Assembly (NCBI GenBank): GCA_944358565.1
Contig: CALVRK010000049.1
Location: 1-7,902, forward strand
From: an uncultured Bacilli bacterium
Lineage (GTDB): Bacteria > Bacillota_I > Bacilli_A > RF39 > UBA660
DNA length: 7,902 nucleotides
Direction of reading: 5' to 3'
Part shown: positions 1-5,540 of the stretch, piece after piece
Layout: the number at the start of each line of letters is the position of its first letter
Numbering within the stretch: position 1 is the stretch's first letter
The notes under the pieces: generated by a model
The model's database searches: none
What the model was told of the DNA's origin: nothing
The model's input: the letters and a program-made list of their open reading frames with translations, nothing else
Position numbers and translations under genes: made by a program

Positions 1-95
1 GTCATACAGAGCATGAACGTGATTATAATGCAGCAGTTAATATAATGTTTAAAGGTTTAGAAAAATACATGTTATATTTAGAGCAATCTATCTAA
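1..95 (+). CDS. tnpB: TnpB RNA-guided nuclease, C-terminal fragment (partial)
   Basis: Only the last 30 codons are present (frame starts at base 3; the gene is cut by the window edge, not broken). They read HTEHERDYNAAVNI followed by a 16-residue tail and a TAA at 93-95. R-D-x-N-A-A-x-N-I is the signature of the TnpB/Fanzor/Cas12 RuvC-III motif, and the Asp at codon 21-23 is the expected third catalytic carboxylate. The preceding partial codon ends in GT, as expected for the Gly of the zinc-ribbon CG that normally precedes it. TnpB is an RNA-guided DNA endonuclease that uses an RNA from the element's right end to cut the empty donor site. The fragment shows no sign of decay, but the rest of the active site is not visible. 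Confidence 0.9.
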   Translation, partial: HTEHERDYNAAVNIMFKGLEKYMLYLEQSI

Positions 96-240
96 TCATA
101 AATTTTGACATAAATAAAATATAAATTAGGGTAGCGACTATCCGATATTGGTCTATGGAGAAGCCTTAGGTTTCTGTGAAGTAGAAAAAGCTTACCGTGA
201 GGTAAGCTAATGTCAAAATTTATTTTGGCATTTTGTTCAA
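96..240 (+). ncRNA. Probable omega RNA (right-end reRNA) scaffold of the TnpB element
   Basis: Directly after the tnpB stop there is no ORF but dense RNA-like structure on the same strand. The arms 98-111 and 210-223 form a perfect 14-bp inverted repeat that would close the whole region. Inside are three hairpins: 129-134 with 138-143 (loop CGA, one G-U), 159-165 with 169-175 (loop TTA, one G-U), and 189-196 with 201-208 (perfect 8 bp closed by a GTGA loop, a GNRA tetraloop). In known TnpB systems the guide RNA overlaps or follows the tnpB 3' end and stops at the right end, the adjacent flanking DNA serving as guide. Position and structure fit; the precise 5' and 3' ends are inferred, and the RNA may start inside tnpB. 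Confidence 0.72.
209..240 (+). repeat. Right-end hairpin and putative TCAA cleavage site
   Basis: Bases 209-218 (AATGTCAAAA) and 223-232 (TTTTGGCATT) form a 10-bp stem with one G-U and a four-base TTTA loop. TCAA follows at 237-240. The 5' arm is shared with the long-range 14-bp pairing to 98-111, so the two folds exclude each other. The hairpin could also act as a weak terminator, but its 3' side lacks a clear T-run. Confidence 0.55.
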
Positions 241-251
241 ATAATATTTAT

Positions 252-289
252 AATACAATTATTTATGTTGTATTCACGATACATTTTTA
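252..289 (+). promoter_or_regulatory. Two mutually exclusive small hairpins past the element end
   Basis: AATACAA (252-258) can pair with TTGTATT (268-274). Alternatively TGTAT (269-273) can pair with ATACA (279-283), which is followed by TTTTT (284-288), a terminator-like arrangement. The stems are short and A+T only or nearly so. They might set the 3' end of transcripts leaving the tnpB/omega RNA region, but this AT-rich sequence could produce them by chance. Confidence 0.25.
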
Positions 290-293
290 TATA

Positions 294-315
294 AACAATG
301 ATATAACAATGATAT
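294..315. repeat. Perfect tandem duplication of an 11-bp unit
   Basis: AACAATGATAT occurs twice back to back (294-304 and 305-315), between the putative right end of the TnpB element and the terminator of the tRNA gene. No coding or RNA function is evident; it may be a replication-slippage duplication. Confidence 0.7.
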
Positions 316-318
316 TGC

Positions 319-346
319 AAAATAAAAACCCTTATAAAATAAGGGC
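319..346 (-). terminator. Rho-independent terminator of the tRNA-Ala gene
   Basis: Read on the minus strand, CCCTTAT (339-345) pairs perfectly with ATAAGGG (329-335) around a three-base loop. The stem is followed by a T-rich tail of five T, one A and more T (321-328). It lies 13 bases beyond the CCA end of the tRNA gene. Confidence 0.88.
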
Positions 347-359
347 TAAACTATCATTT

Positions 360-436
360 TGGTGGAGAATAGGAGACTCGAACTCCTGACCCCCTGCGTG
401 CAAAGCAGGTGCTCTAGCCAACTGAGCTAATTCCCC
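360..436 (-). tRNA. tRNA-Ala (anticodon TGC)
   Basis: The 77-nt gene folds as a complete cloverleaf. The acceptor stem is GGGGAAT with ATTCTCC (one G-U). The D arm is GCTC/GAGC. The anticodon arm is CCTGC/GCAGG with loop TTTGCAC and anticodon TGC at 400-402. There is a five-base variable region, and the T arm AGGAG/CTCCT carries loop TTCGAGT. The discriminator is A, and CCA is encoded in the DNA at 360-362. It reads GCN alanine codons. It has its own promoter and terminator and sits outside any rRNA operon visible here. Confidence 0.97.
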
Positions 437-456
437 ATCAGACAAATTACTCACTA

Positions 457-486
457 AGTATATCATTAAAACTTATGAAAAGTCAA
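457..486 (-). promoter_or_regulatory. Housekeeping promoter for tRNA-Ala
   Basis: On the minus strand a TTGACT -35 box (481-486) is separated by 18 bases from a TATACT -10 box (457-462) that carries an upstream TG (extended -10). Transcription would start about 10-15 bases before the mature tRNA 5' end at 436. Confidence 0.75.
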
Positions 487-528
487 TATATTTTGTGAAA
501 AACATAGAATTTTTTGTGAATAGTAACG

Positions 529-553
529 AAAAAAGATGATAAACATTATCACC
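529..553 (-). terminator. Terminator overlapping the stop codon of the membrane-anchored protein gene
   Basis: On the minus strand GGTGATAA (546-553) pairs with TTATCATC (535-542, one G-U) around a three-base loop, followed by TTTTTT (529-534). The gene's TGA stop (549-551) is inside the 5' arm of the stem. Confidence 0.82.
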
Positions 554-1664
554 TTGAGTATTCTTTTGCTTTGTTTTTAAGTTTTAATGCTAATATTAAT
601 AAGATAATTAAAATCGCAATCTTTAGATAATCATAGAAGTAATTAGTACTTGCTACATCTGACGTAGTTTTTTTATTATCTACTTTTAAAACATGTTGGT
701 ATTGAGTAGGGAGTGTAACCTGAGAAGATTTATCTTTAGAAGCATTTTCTAACGCAGGTGTCTTTACATTCATAAAACTTATTTCATTGCTTCCAGGTAT
801 AACTTCATTTGATTCCTCTGCAATAGGCTGCTCTTTAATTAAATCTGTTTGATTAAAAACATTATTGATAACTGGAACATCAATATAATCTTTTTCATCT
901 TTATATATATAATCTTCAAATGGTTCAGTTAAATACTGATCATAATATTCTTTTTCCAGTTTGTATGATTGATATTTATAATCTTGATATTGATATAATT
1001 TAACTTCACCTTTATAAGTTAAGTTAGCAGTTGAATCTATTTTATCTAAACTATAAATATCATCATATGCATTTAATTTTATTTTGCTAGCATTTCCATA
1101 TAATATAATATCCTTCGAAAAAGTAAGAGCACTTAATTCACTCACTAATTTATCGCCTTGTTTAAAATAAATATACAAACTGTGAATATCCTTGTCATCT
1201 TCACATTGTCCAGTTATTGCTAGATCGCTAAGATTATAATTTCCTTTTAAATCATATCTAACACTACTATTACCAGTTAAACTATCATGACTACTTTCAT
1301 ATGCAATTTCTTTATTAGAATTTTTAATTTTAATATTACCGATAATACCATCACTACTCATTTTGATTTCTATTGTGTTTATTTGTGGAGTTTTTAAATA
1401 ATGATATCCATCATATTCATAAAGTTTTCTGCCTGACTGCTCTAATGGTTTATTTGGTGATAATTCACTTAATTCTCCTTCAAAATATTGTTCCTCATCT
1501 ATTAAAGGAAATTCATCATTAATCTCGCTTTTTAAAACAATCGGACCTAATACCTTGTTTAAACGGTAATATTTGTATTTTCTCACAACACTTTCATCGT
1601 TTTCTAATCCTTTGACAGGGACTACCAACATTAACAAAAAAACTAAGAATAAAAACTTTTTCAT
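549..1664 (-). CDS. Secreted protein with C-terminal membrane anchor, function unknown
   Basis: I do not recognise the family. The 371-residue product starts with a typical signal peptide (MKKF, a hydrophobic core, and a likely cut near residue 19 after VKG) and ends with one hydrophobic segment (about 344-360) and a short basic tail ending KNKAKEYSR. It should therefore sit outside the membrane, anchored by its C terminus. No LPxTG sorting signal is present. The ectodomain is Lys/Asp/Tyr rich, and residues around 215-262 are strikingly tyrosine-rich (repeated Y-x-Y and D-Y). Residues about 275-340 look like a low-complexity Ser/Thr/Asn linker. There is a single cysteine in the ectodomain. 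The ATG is preceded by an AGAGGAG site about five bases upstream. It is divergent from the Tam41 gene and is a single-gene transcript with its own terminator. The TGA stop shows that TGA is not tryptophan in this host. Confidence 0.85.
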   Translation of the reverse strand: MKKFLFLVFLLMLVVPVKGLENDESVVRKYKYYRLNKVLGPIVLKSEINDEFPLIDEEQYFEGELSELSPNKPLEQSGRKLYEYDGYHYLKTPQINTIEIKMSSDGIIGNIKIKNSNKEIAYESSHDSLTGNSSVRYDLKGNYNLSDLAITGQCEDDKDIHSLYIYFKQGDKLVSELSALTFSKDIILYGNASKIKLNAYDDIYSLDKIDSTANLTYKGEVKLYQYQDYKYQSYKLEKEYYDQYLTEPFEDYIYKDEKDYIDVPVINNVFNQTDLIKEQPIAEESNEVIPGSNEISFMNVKTPALENASKDKSSQVTLPTQYQHVLKVDNKKTTSDVASTNYFYDYLKIAILIILLILALKLKNKAKEYSR

Positions 1665-1687
1665 ATTTCTCCTCTCTAAGCCCCTCT

Positions 1688-1717
1688 ATAATAAAGATAC
1701 GACGTTAAAGCCGTTAA
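1688..1717 (-). promoter_or_regulatory. Candidate promoter of the membrane-anchored protein gene
   Basis: On the minus strand a TTAACG -35-like box (1712-1717) is followed after 18 bases by TATTAT (1688-1693). The TTAACG hexamer is repeated 9 bp downstream (1703-1708), which could reflect a regulator site or chance. The ribosome site AGAGGAG lies at 1671-1677. Confidence 0.4.
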
Positions 1718-1762
1718 TTCCTTTTTATTTTTTAATTTTTCTTATAAAAAATATAATCAAAG

Positions 1763-1813
1763 TGTTATAATTTAAGTGATTGCTTTGAATATAAAAGTAA
1801 ATTATGATATAAT
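1763..1813 (+). promoter_or_regulatory. Promoter region of the Tam41-like gene
   Basis: The best site is TTGAAT (1785-1790), a 17-base spacer, then a perfect TATAAT (1808-1813) with an upstream TG (extended -10). A second extended -10 box, TGTTATAAT at 1763-1771, lies upstream with a poor -35. The ribosome site AAAGGAG (1825-1831) follows, seven bases before the ATG. Confidence 0.75.
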
Positions 1814-1838
1814 AACGTGCATCCAAAGGAGATAAAAC

Positions 1839-2753
1839 ATGGATAATTTAAATATTATTGAAAGTTTAAAAACTAGTTTACCAGATACAATTGCTATTAT
1901 TGGTTATGGCTCTGGTATATATAAACAAACTAGTTATACTAAAGATGAAAAGCCAGATAAAGATGTAATTATAATTACTGATAATTTTAAAGATTTTTTA
2001 ATTGCTAACTATGAAAAAAATCCCCAGCACTTTTCTGAAGATTTTGATAAAACTATATTGTCAAATAAAAAGAATAAAAATAAATTTTATAATAATATTG
2101 GATGTTTAAAGTTTTATCATGAAGGAATTCGTTTTAAGGCTATGATAATATCTAAAGCTGCGCTTGATGAAGATTTGAAAACATGGAAATATTTTGGCAT
2201 GGCTGGTCGCCTTACCAAGCCAATACTTTATCAAAATATTCCAGATTATTTAGAAAAGGCTATTAATAAAAATAGAGAAAGTATTCTAATTACTGCCTTA
2301 CTACTGCAAAATGGTGATTTCTTAAGTACAAAAGAACTGTATAATACTATTTCTAAATTAACTTATATGTATGATTTTAGAACAATTTTACCAGGTGAAA
2401 AAAAGAGTAAATCATCAGATATCGTTAATGGAGCTTTTGAATTTTTTGAAAGTACTTACGGTCAAAGTAATATAATAACTGTTCATGATGATATAATTAG
2501 GAATCCTCATCCAATCAAATTAATCAATACTCTCCCAGATAATCTAAAAATTTATATTATGAAACATTTTGATACTGATAGACCAATTTCTAATAAGAAT
2601 CTTCAAAATTTAAGTCAAATCATAAACAACTATTTTCGAAAAACTAATTTTCCAAATTCTATTAGATTAGCCATCAGTAGCAGCACTACATTAGGTAAAA
2701 AAGAAACTATAAAACACGGATTAACTAAAGTAAAAAGACATTTTCAAAAATAG
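1839..2753 (+). CDS. Tam41/Mmp37-type phosphatidate cytidylyltransferase (CDP-diacylglycerol synthase)
   Basis: Tam41 proteins make CDP-diacylglycerol and pyrophosphate from CTP and phosphatidic acid, the precursor step for phosphatidylglycerol and cardiolipin. They are peripheral enzymes with a nucleotidyltransferase fold, unlike the multi-membrane-span CdsA. In this 304-residue product the family landmarks appear in order. YGSG (residues 23-26) is the nucleotidyltransferase glycine-serine motif. The acidic strand DKDVIIITD (40-48) carries the probable metal ligand Asp42. PQHFS (62-66) corresponds to the NPxHYS motif. AGRLTKPI (122-129) and LTYMYDFR (174-181) match the conserved AGRLxKP and LSYMGDFR motifs of the mitochondrial enzymes. 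There is no targeting peptide and no membrane segment. It has its own promoter and precedes engB. Assignment is by remembered motifs only; activity is inferred. Confidence 0.85.
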   Translation: MDNLNIIESLKTSLPDTIAIIGYGSGIYKQTSYTKDEKPDKDVIIITDNFKDFLIANYEKNPQHFSEDFDKTILSNKKNKNKFYNNIGCLKFYHEGIRFKAMIISKAALDEDLKTWKYFGMAGRLTKPILYQNIPDYLEKAINKNRESILITALLLQNGDFLSTKELYNTISKLTYMYDFRTILPGEKKSKSSDIVNGAFEFFESTYGQSNIITVHDDIIRNPHPIKLINTLPDNLKIYIMKHFDTDRPISNKNLQNLSQIINNYFRKTNFPNSIRLAISSSTTLGKKETIKHGLTKVKRHFQK

Positions 2754-2759
2754 ACTTTC

Positions 2760-2799
2760 TTTACTTTTATAGTTAATTTTGTTATACTTTAGAAGTATA
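2760..2799 (+). promoter_or_regulatory. engB promoter with a palindrome over the -10 box
   Basis: TTTACT (2760-2765), 17 bases, then TATACT (2783-2788) with an upstream TG at 2780-2781. The -10 box is the left arm of a perfect 7-bp inverted repeat, TATACTT (2783-2789) and AAGTATA (2793-2799), which would span the -10 box and start site. This could be an operator or chance symmetry. Confidence 0.55.
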
Positions 2800-2814
2800 G
2801 ACAGGTGATAATAT

Positions 2815-3396
2815 ATGAAAATAAAATCCGTAGATTTAGTCATTTCGGCTATTCGACGAAGTCAATATCCAACTGATAATAAACCAGAATATATGTTAGT
2901 TGGAAGATCAAACGTTGGTAAAAGTAGTTTTATAAATACCATCATAAATCGTAAAAACTTTGCTAGAACATCTAGTAGACCAGGCAAAACTCAAACAATT
3001 AATTTTTATAATGTCAACGATGAATTCTATCTAGTAGACGCTCCTGGATATGGATTCGCCCAAGTAAGTAAAACCAAAAGAAAAAAATTTGGTTTAATGA
3101 TTGAAGATTATTTAGTAAATAGAAAAAACCTTAGAGGTGTTTTCTTACTAATTGATTTTCGTCACCGTCCAACTAATGATGATATATTAATGTATAACTT
3201 TTTAAAATACTATAAATTGCCAGTAACTATCGTTGCAACAAAAGTTGATAAAATAGGTATTACAGCTAGACAAAAACAGCGCAATATGATTTTAAATGAC
3301 CTTGATTTAGTAGTTGGTGATGAATTTGTCATGTTTTCTAGTTTGACTAAAGATGGTAAAGAAGAAATTCATAAAAAAATTGAAAGGACAATGTAA
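2815..3396 (+). CDS. engB: Ribosome biogenesis GTPase EngB (YsxC/YihA)
   Basis: EngB is a small TRAFAC GTPase that helps late assembly of the 50S ribosomal subunit and is usually essential. At 193 residues it has the normal family length and every G motif is intact. G1 is GRSNVGKSS (30-38). G2 lies in TSSRPGKTQT (52-61). G3 is DAPGYG (75-80, the diagnostic EngB form of DxxG). G4 is TKVDK (142-146). G5 is SSLTKDG (175-181). The ATG at 2815 follows AGGTGAT (2803-2809) by five bases, and the N-terminal extension before G1 is of normal size. It is followed by the 161-residue ORF and the second ribosome GTPase gene, der, on the same strand. Confidence 0.97.
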   Translation: MKIKSVDLVISAIRRSQYPTDNKPEYMLVGRSNVGKSSFINTIINRKNFARTSSRPGKTQTINFYNVNDEFYLVDAPGYGFAQVSKTKRKKFGLMIEDYLVNRKNLRGVFLLIDFRHRPTNDDILMYNFLKYYKLPVTIVATKVDKIGITARQKQRNMILNDLDLVVGDEFVMFSSLTKDGKEEIHKKIERTM

Positions 3397-3413
3397 TTTT
3401 ATGACATTATAAT
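3385..3413 (+). promoter_or_regulatory. Weak candidate internal promoter before the 161-residue ORF
   Basis: A perfect TATAAT (3408-3413) lies 17 bases after AGGACA (3385-3390), a partial -35 match inside the end of engB. Read-through from the engB promoter is an equally good explanation for expression of the downstream genes. Confidence 0.35.
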
Positions 3414-3415
3414 AT

Positions 3416-3455
3416 TAAGTTTCATACACTATTTTAGGTGATAAAATGAAACTTA
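3416..3455 (+). promoter_or_regulatory. Hairpin pairing over the start codon of the 161-residue ORF
   Basis: TAAGTTTCAT (3416-3425) is perfectly complementary to ATGAAACTTA (3446-3455), the first ten bases of the gene. The 20-base loop contains the AGGTGAT ribosome site (3436-3442). If formed in the mRNA, the start codon is buried while the ribosome site is exposed in the loop, which may lower translation initiation. Confidence 0.5.
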
Positions 3456-3931
3456 TAATAGATGATAACATTGTCATTTTTTTAGATAAAGCATACCTTC
3501 AAAACTTTGATCTAACCAATCAAAATCTAATTGAAAAAAAACTAATCAAATTAATCAATAAAATTCAAAACAAATATACTGTAGATTTAAATGGTTATTA
3601 TAATGTTTATATCCATAAAGATACAAACTATGGACTTATTGTTGATATGCAAAAAGAAGATTTAGAGTATATAGATTACTTTAATAATCAATTAGAACTA
3701 AATATTGAAGTGGTAGAAGACTCTTTTTTGTATAAAATAGAAGATATTTTTACTATAAATAAACACTTATTAAATAAATTTATTATATATAAAAATGGCT
3801 ATATGTTTTACCTCAAACCTAAAGAAAATCTAAGTAATATTGAACTTGGAATCATTTTAGAAAACGCCGAAATTATATATGGTAAAGAAGCTAAAACAAT
3901 TAAAAATAAAAGTCAAATAATAAAAGTGTAG
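3446..3931 (+). CDS. Conserved-context hypothetical protein between engB and der
   Basis: I do not recognise the family. The product has 161 residues, is soluble-looking and has no signal peptide, membrane span, cysteine cluster or nucleotide-binding motif. It alternates short hydrophobic strands (LIIDDNIVIFL near the start; YNVYIH; YGLIVDM) with Lys/Asn-rich helices and looks like a small alpha/beta protein. A central acidic, aromatic patch, DLEYIDYF, lies at about residues 72-79. The ATG follows AGGTGAT by three bases. Its TAG stop (3929-3931) overlaps the der ribosome site, and der starts nine bases later, so der translation is probably coupled to this gene. Placement between two ribosome-assembly GTPase genes suggests, but does not show, a related role. 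Confidence 0.82.
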   Translation: MKLIIDDNIVIFLDKAYLQNFDLTNQNLIEKKLIKLINKIQNKYTVDLNGYYNVYIHKDTNYGLIVDMQKEDLEYIDYFNNQLELNIEVVEDSFLYKIEDIFTINKHLLNKFIIYKNGYMFYLKPKENLSNIELGIILENAEIIYGKEAKTIKNKSQIIKV

Positions 3932-3940
3932 GTGATAATC

Positions 3941-5254
3941 ATGAGAAAACAAGTTGTCGCATTAGTTGGAAGACCAAATGTTGGAAAATCAACTATATTT
4001 AACCGTCTAGTTGGAAGTAAAGTTGCCATAATTGAGGATACTCCAGGAGTTACTAGAGATAGACTTTATGGAACTGTAAATTATCTAGATTATAGTTTCC
4101 ATCTTATTGATACTGGTGGTATTGACATCACTACCGGTAACTTTAATACTGAAATCAAAGGGCAATCCGAGCTTGCTATCGATGAAGCAGATATTGTTAT
4201 TTTTGTTGTCGATGGAAAAGAAGGCTTAACGGCTAATGATTATACTGTTAGAGATATATTAAAGAAAAGTGGTAAACCAATAATAGTGGCTATAAACAAA
4301 ACTGATTCGAAAGCTTATGAAGAACATAAATATGACTTTTATGACTTAGCTTTTGATAATTACATAGAATTATCTGCCGAGCACAATCTTGGAATAGGAA
4401 CCTTATTAGATGAAATAACCAAAAATTTTAAAGAAATTAAAGATGATTATGATGAAGATGTTATTAAATTTTCAGTAATAGGTAGACCAAACGTCGGCAA
4501 AAGTAGCTTAGTAAATGCCTTATTAAATGAAGATAGAGTCATTGTTAGTCCAGTTGCGGGAACAACAAGGGACGCCATTGATACCCCATTTAAATATCAC
4601 GAAAAAGATTTTGTAGTGATCGATACTGCTGGAATGCGTAAACGTGGAAAAATCTATGAAAATGTCGAAAAATATAGTCTACTTCGTTCCCTAAAAGCTA
4701 TTGATAGATCAGATGTCTGTGTTATCGTCATAAATGCCGAAGAAGGTATAATCGAGCACGATAAACATATTGCTGGTTATGCAATTGAAGCTGGAAAAGC
4801 TGTTGTTATTGCGGTAAATAAATGGGATACAATTGAAGATAAAGATAAAGCTATGAAAGAATGGAAAGAAGAAATTAAATATCAATTTCAGTTTATGCCC
4901 TATGCTAAAGTTGTTTTCCTATCAGCTTTAACTAAAAAACGCATTCATACCTTGATGCCAGAAATAATTAAAGCGAGTGAAAATGCTCATAAGAAAATAC
5001 CAACAAGCGCTTTAAATAACGTTATAACGGACGCTTATGCTTTAAATTTACCACCTTCATATAAAGGTAAAAGATTAAAAATATATTTTTCAAATCAAAG
5101 TAATATTTGCCCACCAACCTTTAATATTCAGGTTAATAGTAAAGGCTTAATTCACTTTTCATATGAAAGGTATTTGGAAAATAAAATAAGAGAAAATTTT
5201 GATTTTACAGGAACTCCAATTATTTTAAACTTTAAAAACAAAGGCGAACAGTAG
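3941..5254 (+). CDS. der: Ribosome biogenesis GTPase Der (EngA)
   Basis: Der is the double-GTPase factor for 50S subunit maturation; it binds rRNA through a C-terminal KH-like domain. The 437-residue product matches the usual length. Domain 1 shows G1 GRPNVGKST (10-18), DTPGVTRD (33-40), G3 DTGG (57-60), G4 NKTD (119-122) and G5 SAEH (145-148). Domain 2 shows G1 GRPNVGKSS (181-189), AGTTRDAIDT (206-215), G3 DTAG (228-231) and G4 NKWD (293-296). The KH-like domain occupies about 350-437. An upstream in-frame GTG at 3932 lies within the AGGTGAT ribosome site (3930-3936), so the ATG at 3941, four bases after that site and giving the family N terminus MRKQVVALVGRPN, is the correct start. Confidence 0.97.
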   Translation: MRKQVVALVGRPNVGKSTIFNRLVGSKVAIIEDTPGVTRDRLYGTVNYLDYSFHLIDTGGIDITTGNFNTEIKGQSELAIDEADIVIFVVDGKEGLTANDYTVRDILKKSGKPIIVAINKTDSKAYEEHKYDFYDLAFDNYIELSAEHNLGIGTLLDEITKNFKEIKDDYDEDVIKFSVIGRPNVGKSSLVNALLNEDRVIVSPVAGTTRDAIDTPFKYHEKDFVVIDTAGMRKRGKIYENVEKYSLLRSLKAIDRSDVCVIVINAEEGIIEHDKHIAGYAIEAGKAVVIAVNKWDTIEDKDKAMKEWKEEIKYQFQFMPYAKVVFLSALTKKRIHTLMPEIIKASENAHKKIPTSALNNVITDAYALNLPPSYKGKRLKIYFSNQSNICPPTFNIQVNSKGLIHFSYERYLENKIRENFDFTGTPIILNFKNKGEQ

Positions 5255-5260
5255 CCTTAC

Positions 5261-5294
5261 AAAACCTCCCGCATATATTAATGTAGGAGGTTTT
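5261..5294 (+). promoter_or_regulatory. Hairpin sequestering the ribosome site of the SpoVIF-like gene
   Basis: AAAACCTCC (5261-5269) is perfectly complementary to GGAGGTTTT (5286-5294), which contains the whole GGAGG ribosome site. After a one-base mismatch the stem extends by four more pairs (5271-5274 with 5281-5284), leaving a six-base loop. A transcript reading through from der would hide the site. The T-run is inside the 3' arm, so it could also serve as a weak terminator for der. The loop carries CATATATTA, resembling the -10 box of sporulation sigma factors. Confidence 0.65.
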
Positions 5295-5297
5295 ATA

Positions 5298-5540
5298 ATG
5301 GCATTTTCAGATAGCTTTTTCAAACGTGTAGAAAAGAAAACCAATGTAAATAAAGAAACTATTTTAGATTTAGCAAAAAAACTAAGTGAAGGAAATTTAA
5401 AAGACGAAGGCACCTTAAAAGAGGTAATTAGTGAACTTAGTCAAATGACTGGTAGACCTGTATCTGAAGAAAATCAAAAGAAAATCATTGACGCAGTTGT
5501 CAATGATAATATACCCAAAGACATTGATAAAATGATATAA
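5298..5540 (+). CDS. spoVIF: SpoVIF-family sporulation protein
   Basis: This 80-residue product resembles SpoVIF (YjcC) of Bacillus, a small mother-cell protein needed late in spore coat assembly. The N-terminal FFKRVEKKTNV corresponds to the FFxxIExKTGV opening of that family. The middle LAKKLSEGNLKDEGTLKEVI matches the LA-(x)n-NLKDE-(x)n-RxL stretch. The end QMTGRPVSEENQKKIIDAV...NIPKDI matches the xMxxxPVSxExExxI-AI-NxxxPxD segment. There is no signal peptide or membrane span. The ATG lies seven bases after GGAGG. It sits between der and spoIVA, away from its place in the B. subtilis genome as I recall it. The hairpin over its ribosome site suggests expression is controlled independently of der. 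Confidence 0.82.
   Translation: MAFSDSFFKRVEKKTNVNKETILDLAKKLSEGNLKDEGTLKEVISELSQMTGRPVSEENQKKIIDAVVNDNIPKDIDKMI

Larger units (their letters stand above)
1..240 (+). mobile_element. Right part of an IS200/IS605-family (TnpB) element
   Basis: The window opens inside a TnpB gene and continues through a structured RNA region to a hairpin ending at 232 and a TCAA at 237-240. In IS200/IS605 elements the right end is a subterminal hairpin read as single-stranded DNA by the TnpA transposase, with the cut a few bases 3' of it; TCAA is the right cleavage tetranucleotide known for IS608. The end at 240 is an inference from that pattern. The left end and any tnpA lie outside the window, so it cannot be said whether the element encodes its own transposase or is a tnpB-only (IS1341-type) copy. 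Confidence 0.75.

Noticed and set aside
96..240. CRISPR-like or riboswitch interpretation of the structured region
   Set aside because: No repeat-spacer pattern is present, and the position after tnpB with a right-end hairpin is better explained as an omega RNA.
705..720. Residues LPTQ in the membrane-anchored protein as a sortase signal
   Set aside because: No Gly follows the Thr and the site is followed by a further hydrophilic stretch rather than directly by the hydrophobic segment, so it is not an LPxTG signal.
1573..1770. Forward 65-codon open frame
   Set aside because: It lies mostly antisense to the signal-peptide end of the membrane-anchored protein gene, is very low complexity (Lys/Leu/Phe/Asn) and has no ribosome site.
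2727..2767. Possible terminator after the Tam41-like gene (AAAGTAAA with TTTACTTT)
   Set aside because: Eight weak A-T-rich pairs with a 25-base loop and a poor T-run; it also overlaps the engB -35 box. Too weak to call.
3932..3940. GTG at 3932 as the start of der
   Set aside because: The GTG is part of the AGGTGAT ribosome site; ATG 3941 gives the family N terminus and correct spacing.
5225..5413. Minus-strand 62-codon open frame
   Set aside because: It is antisense to the end of der and the start of the SpoVIF-like gene, both well supported, and has no ribosome site.
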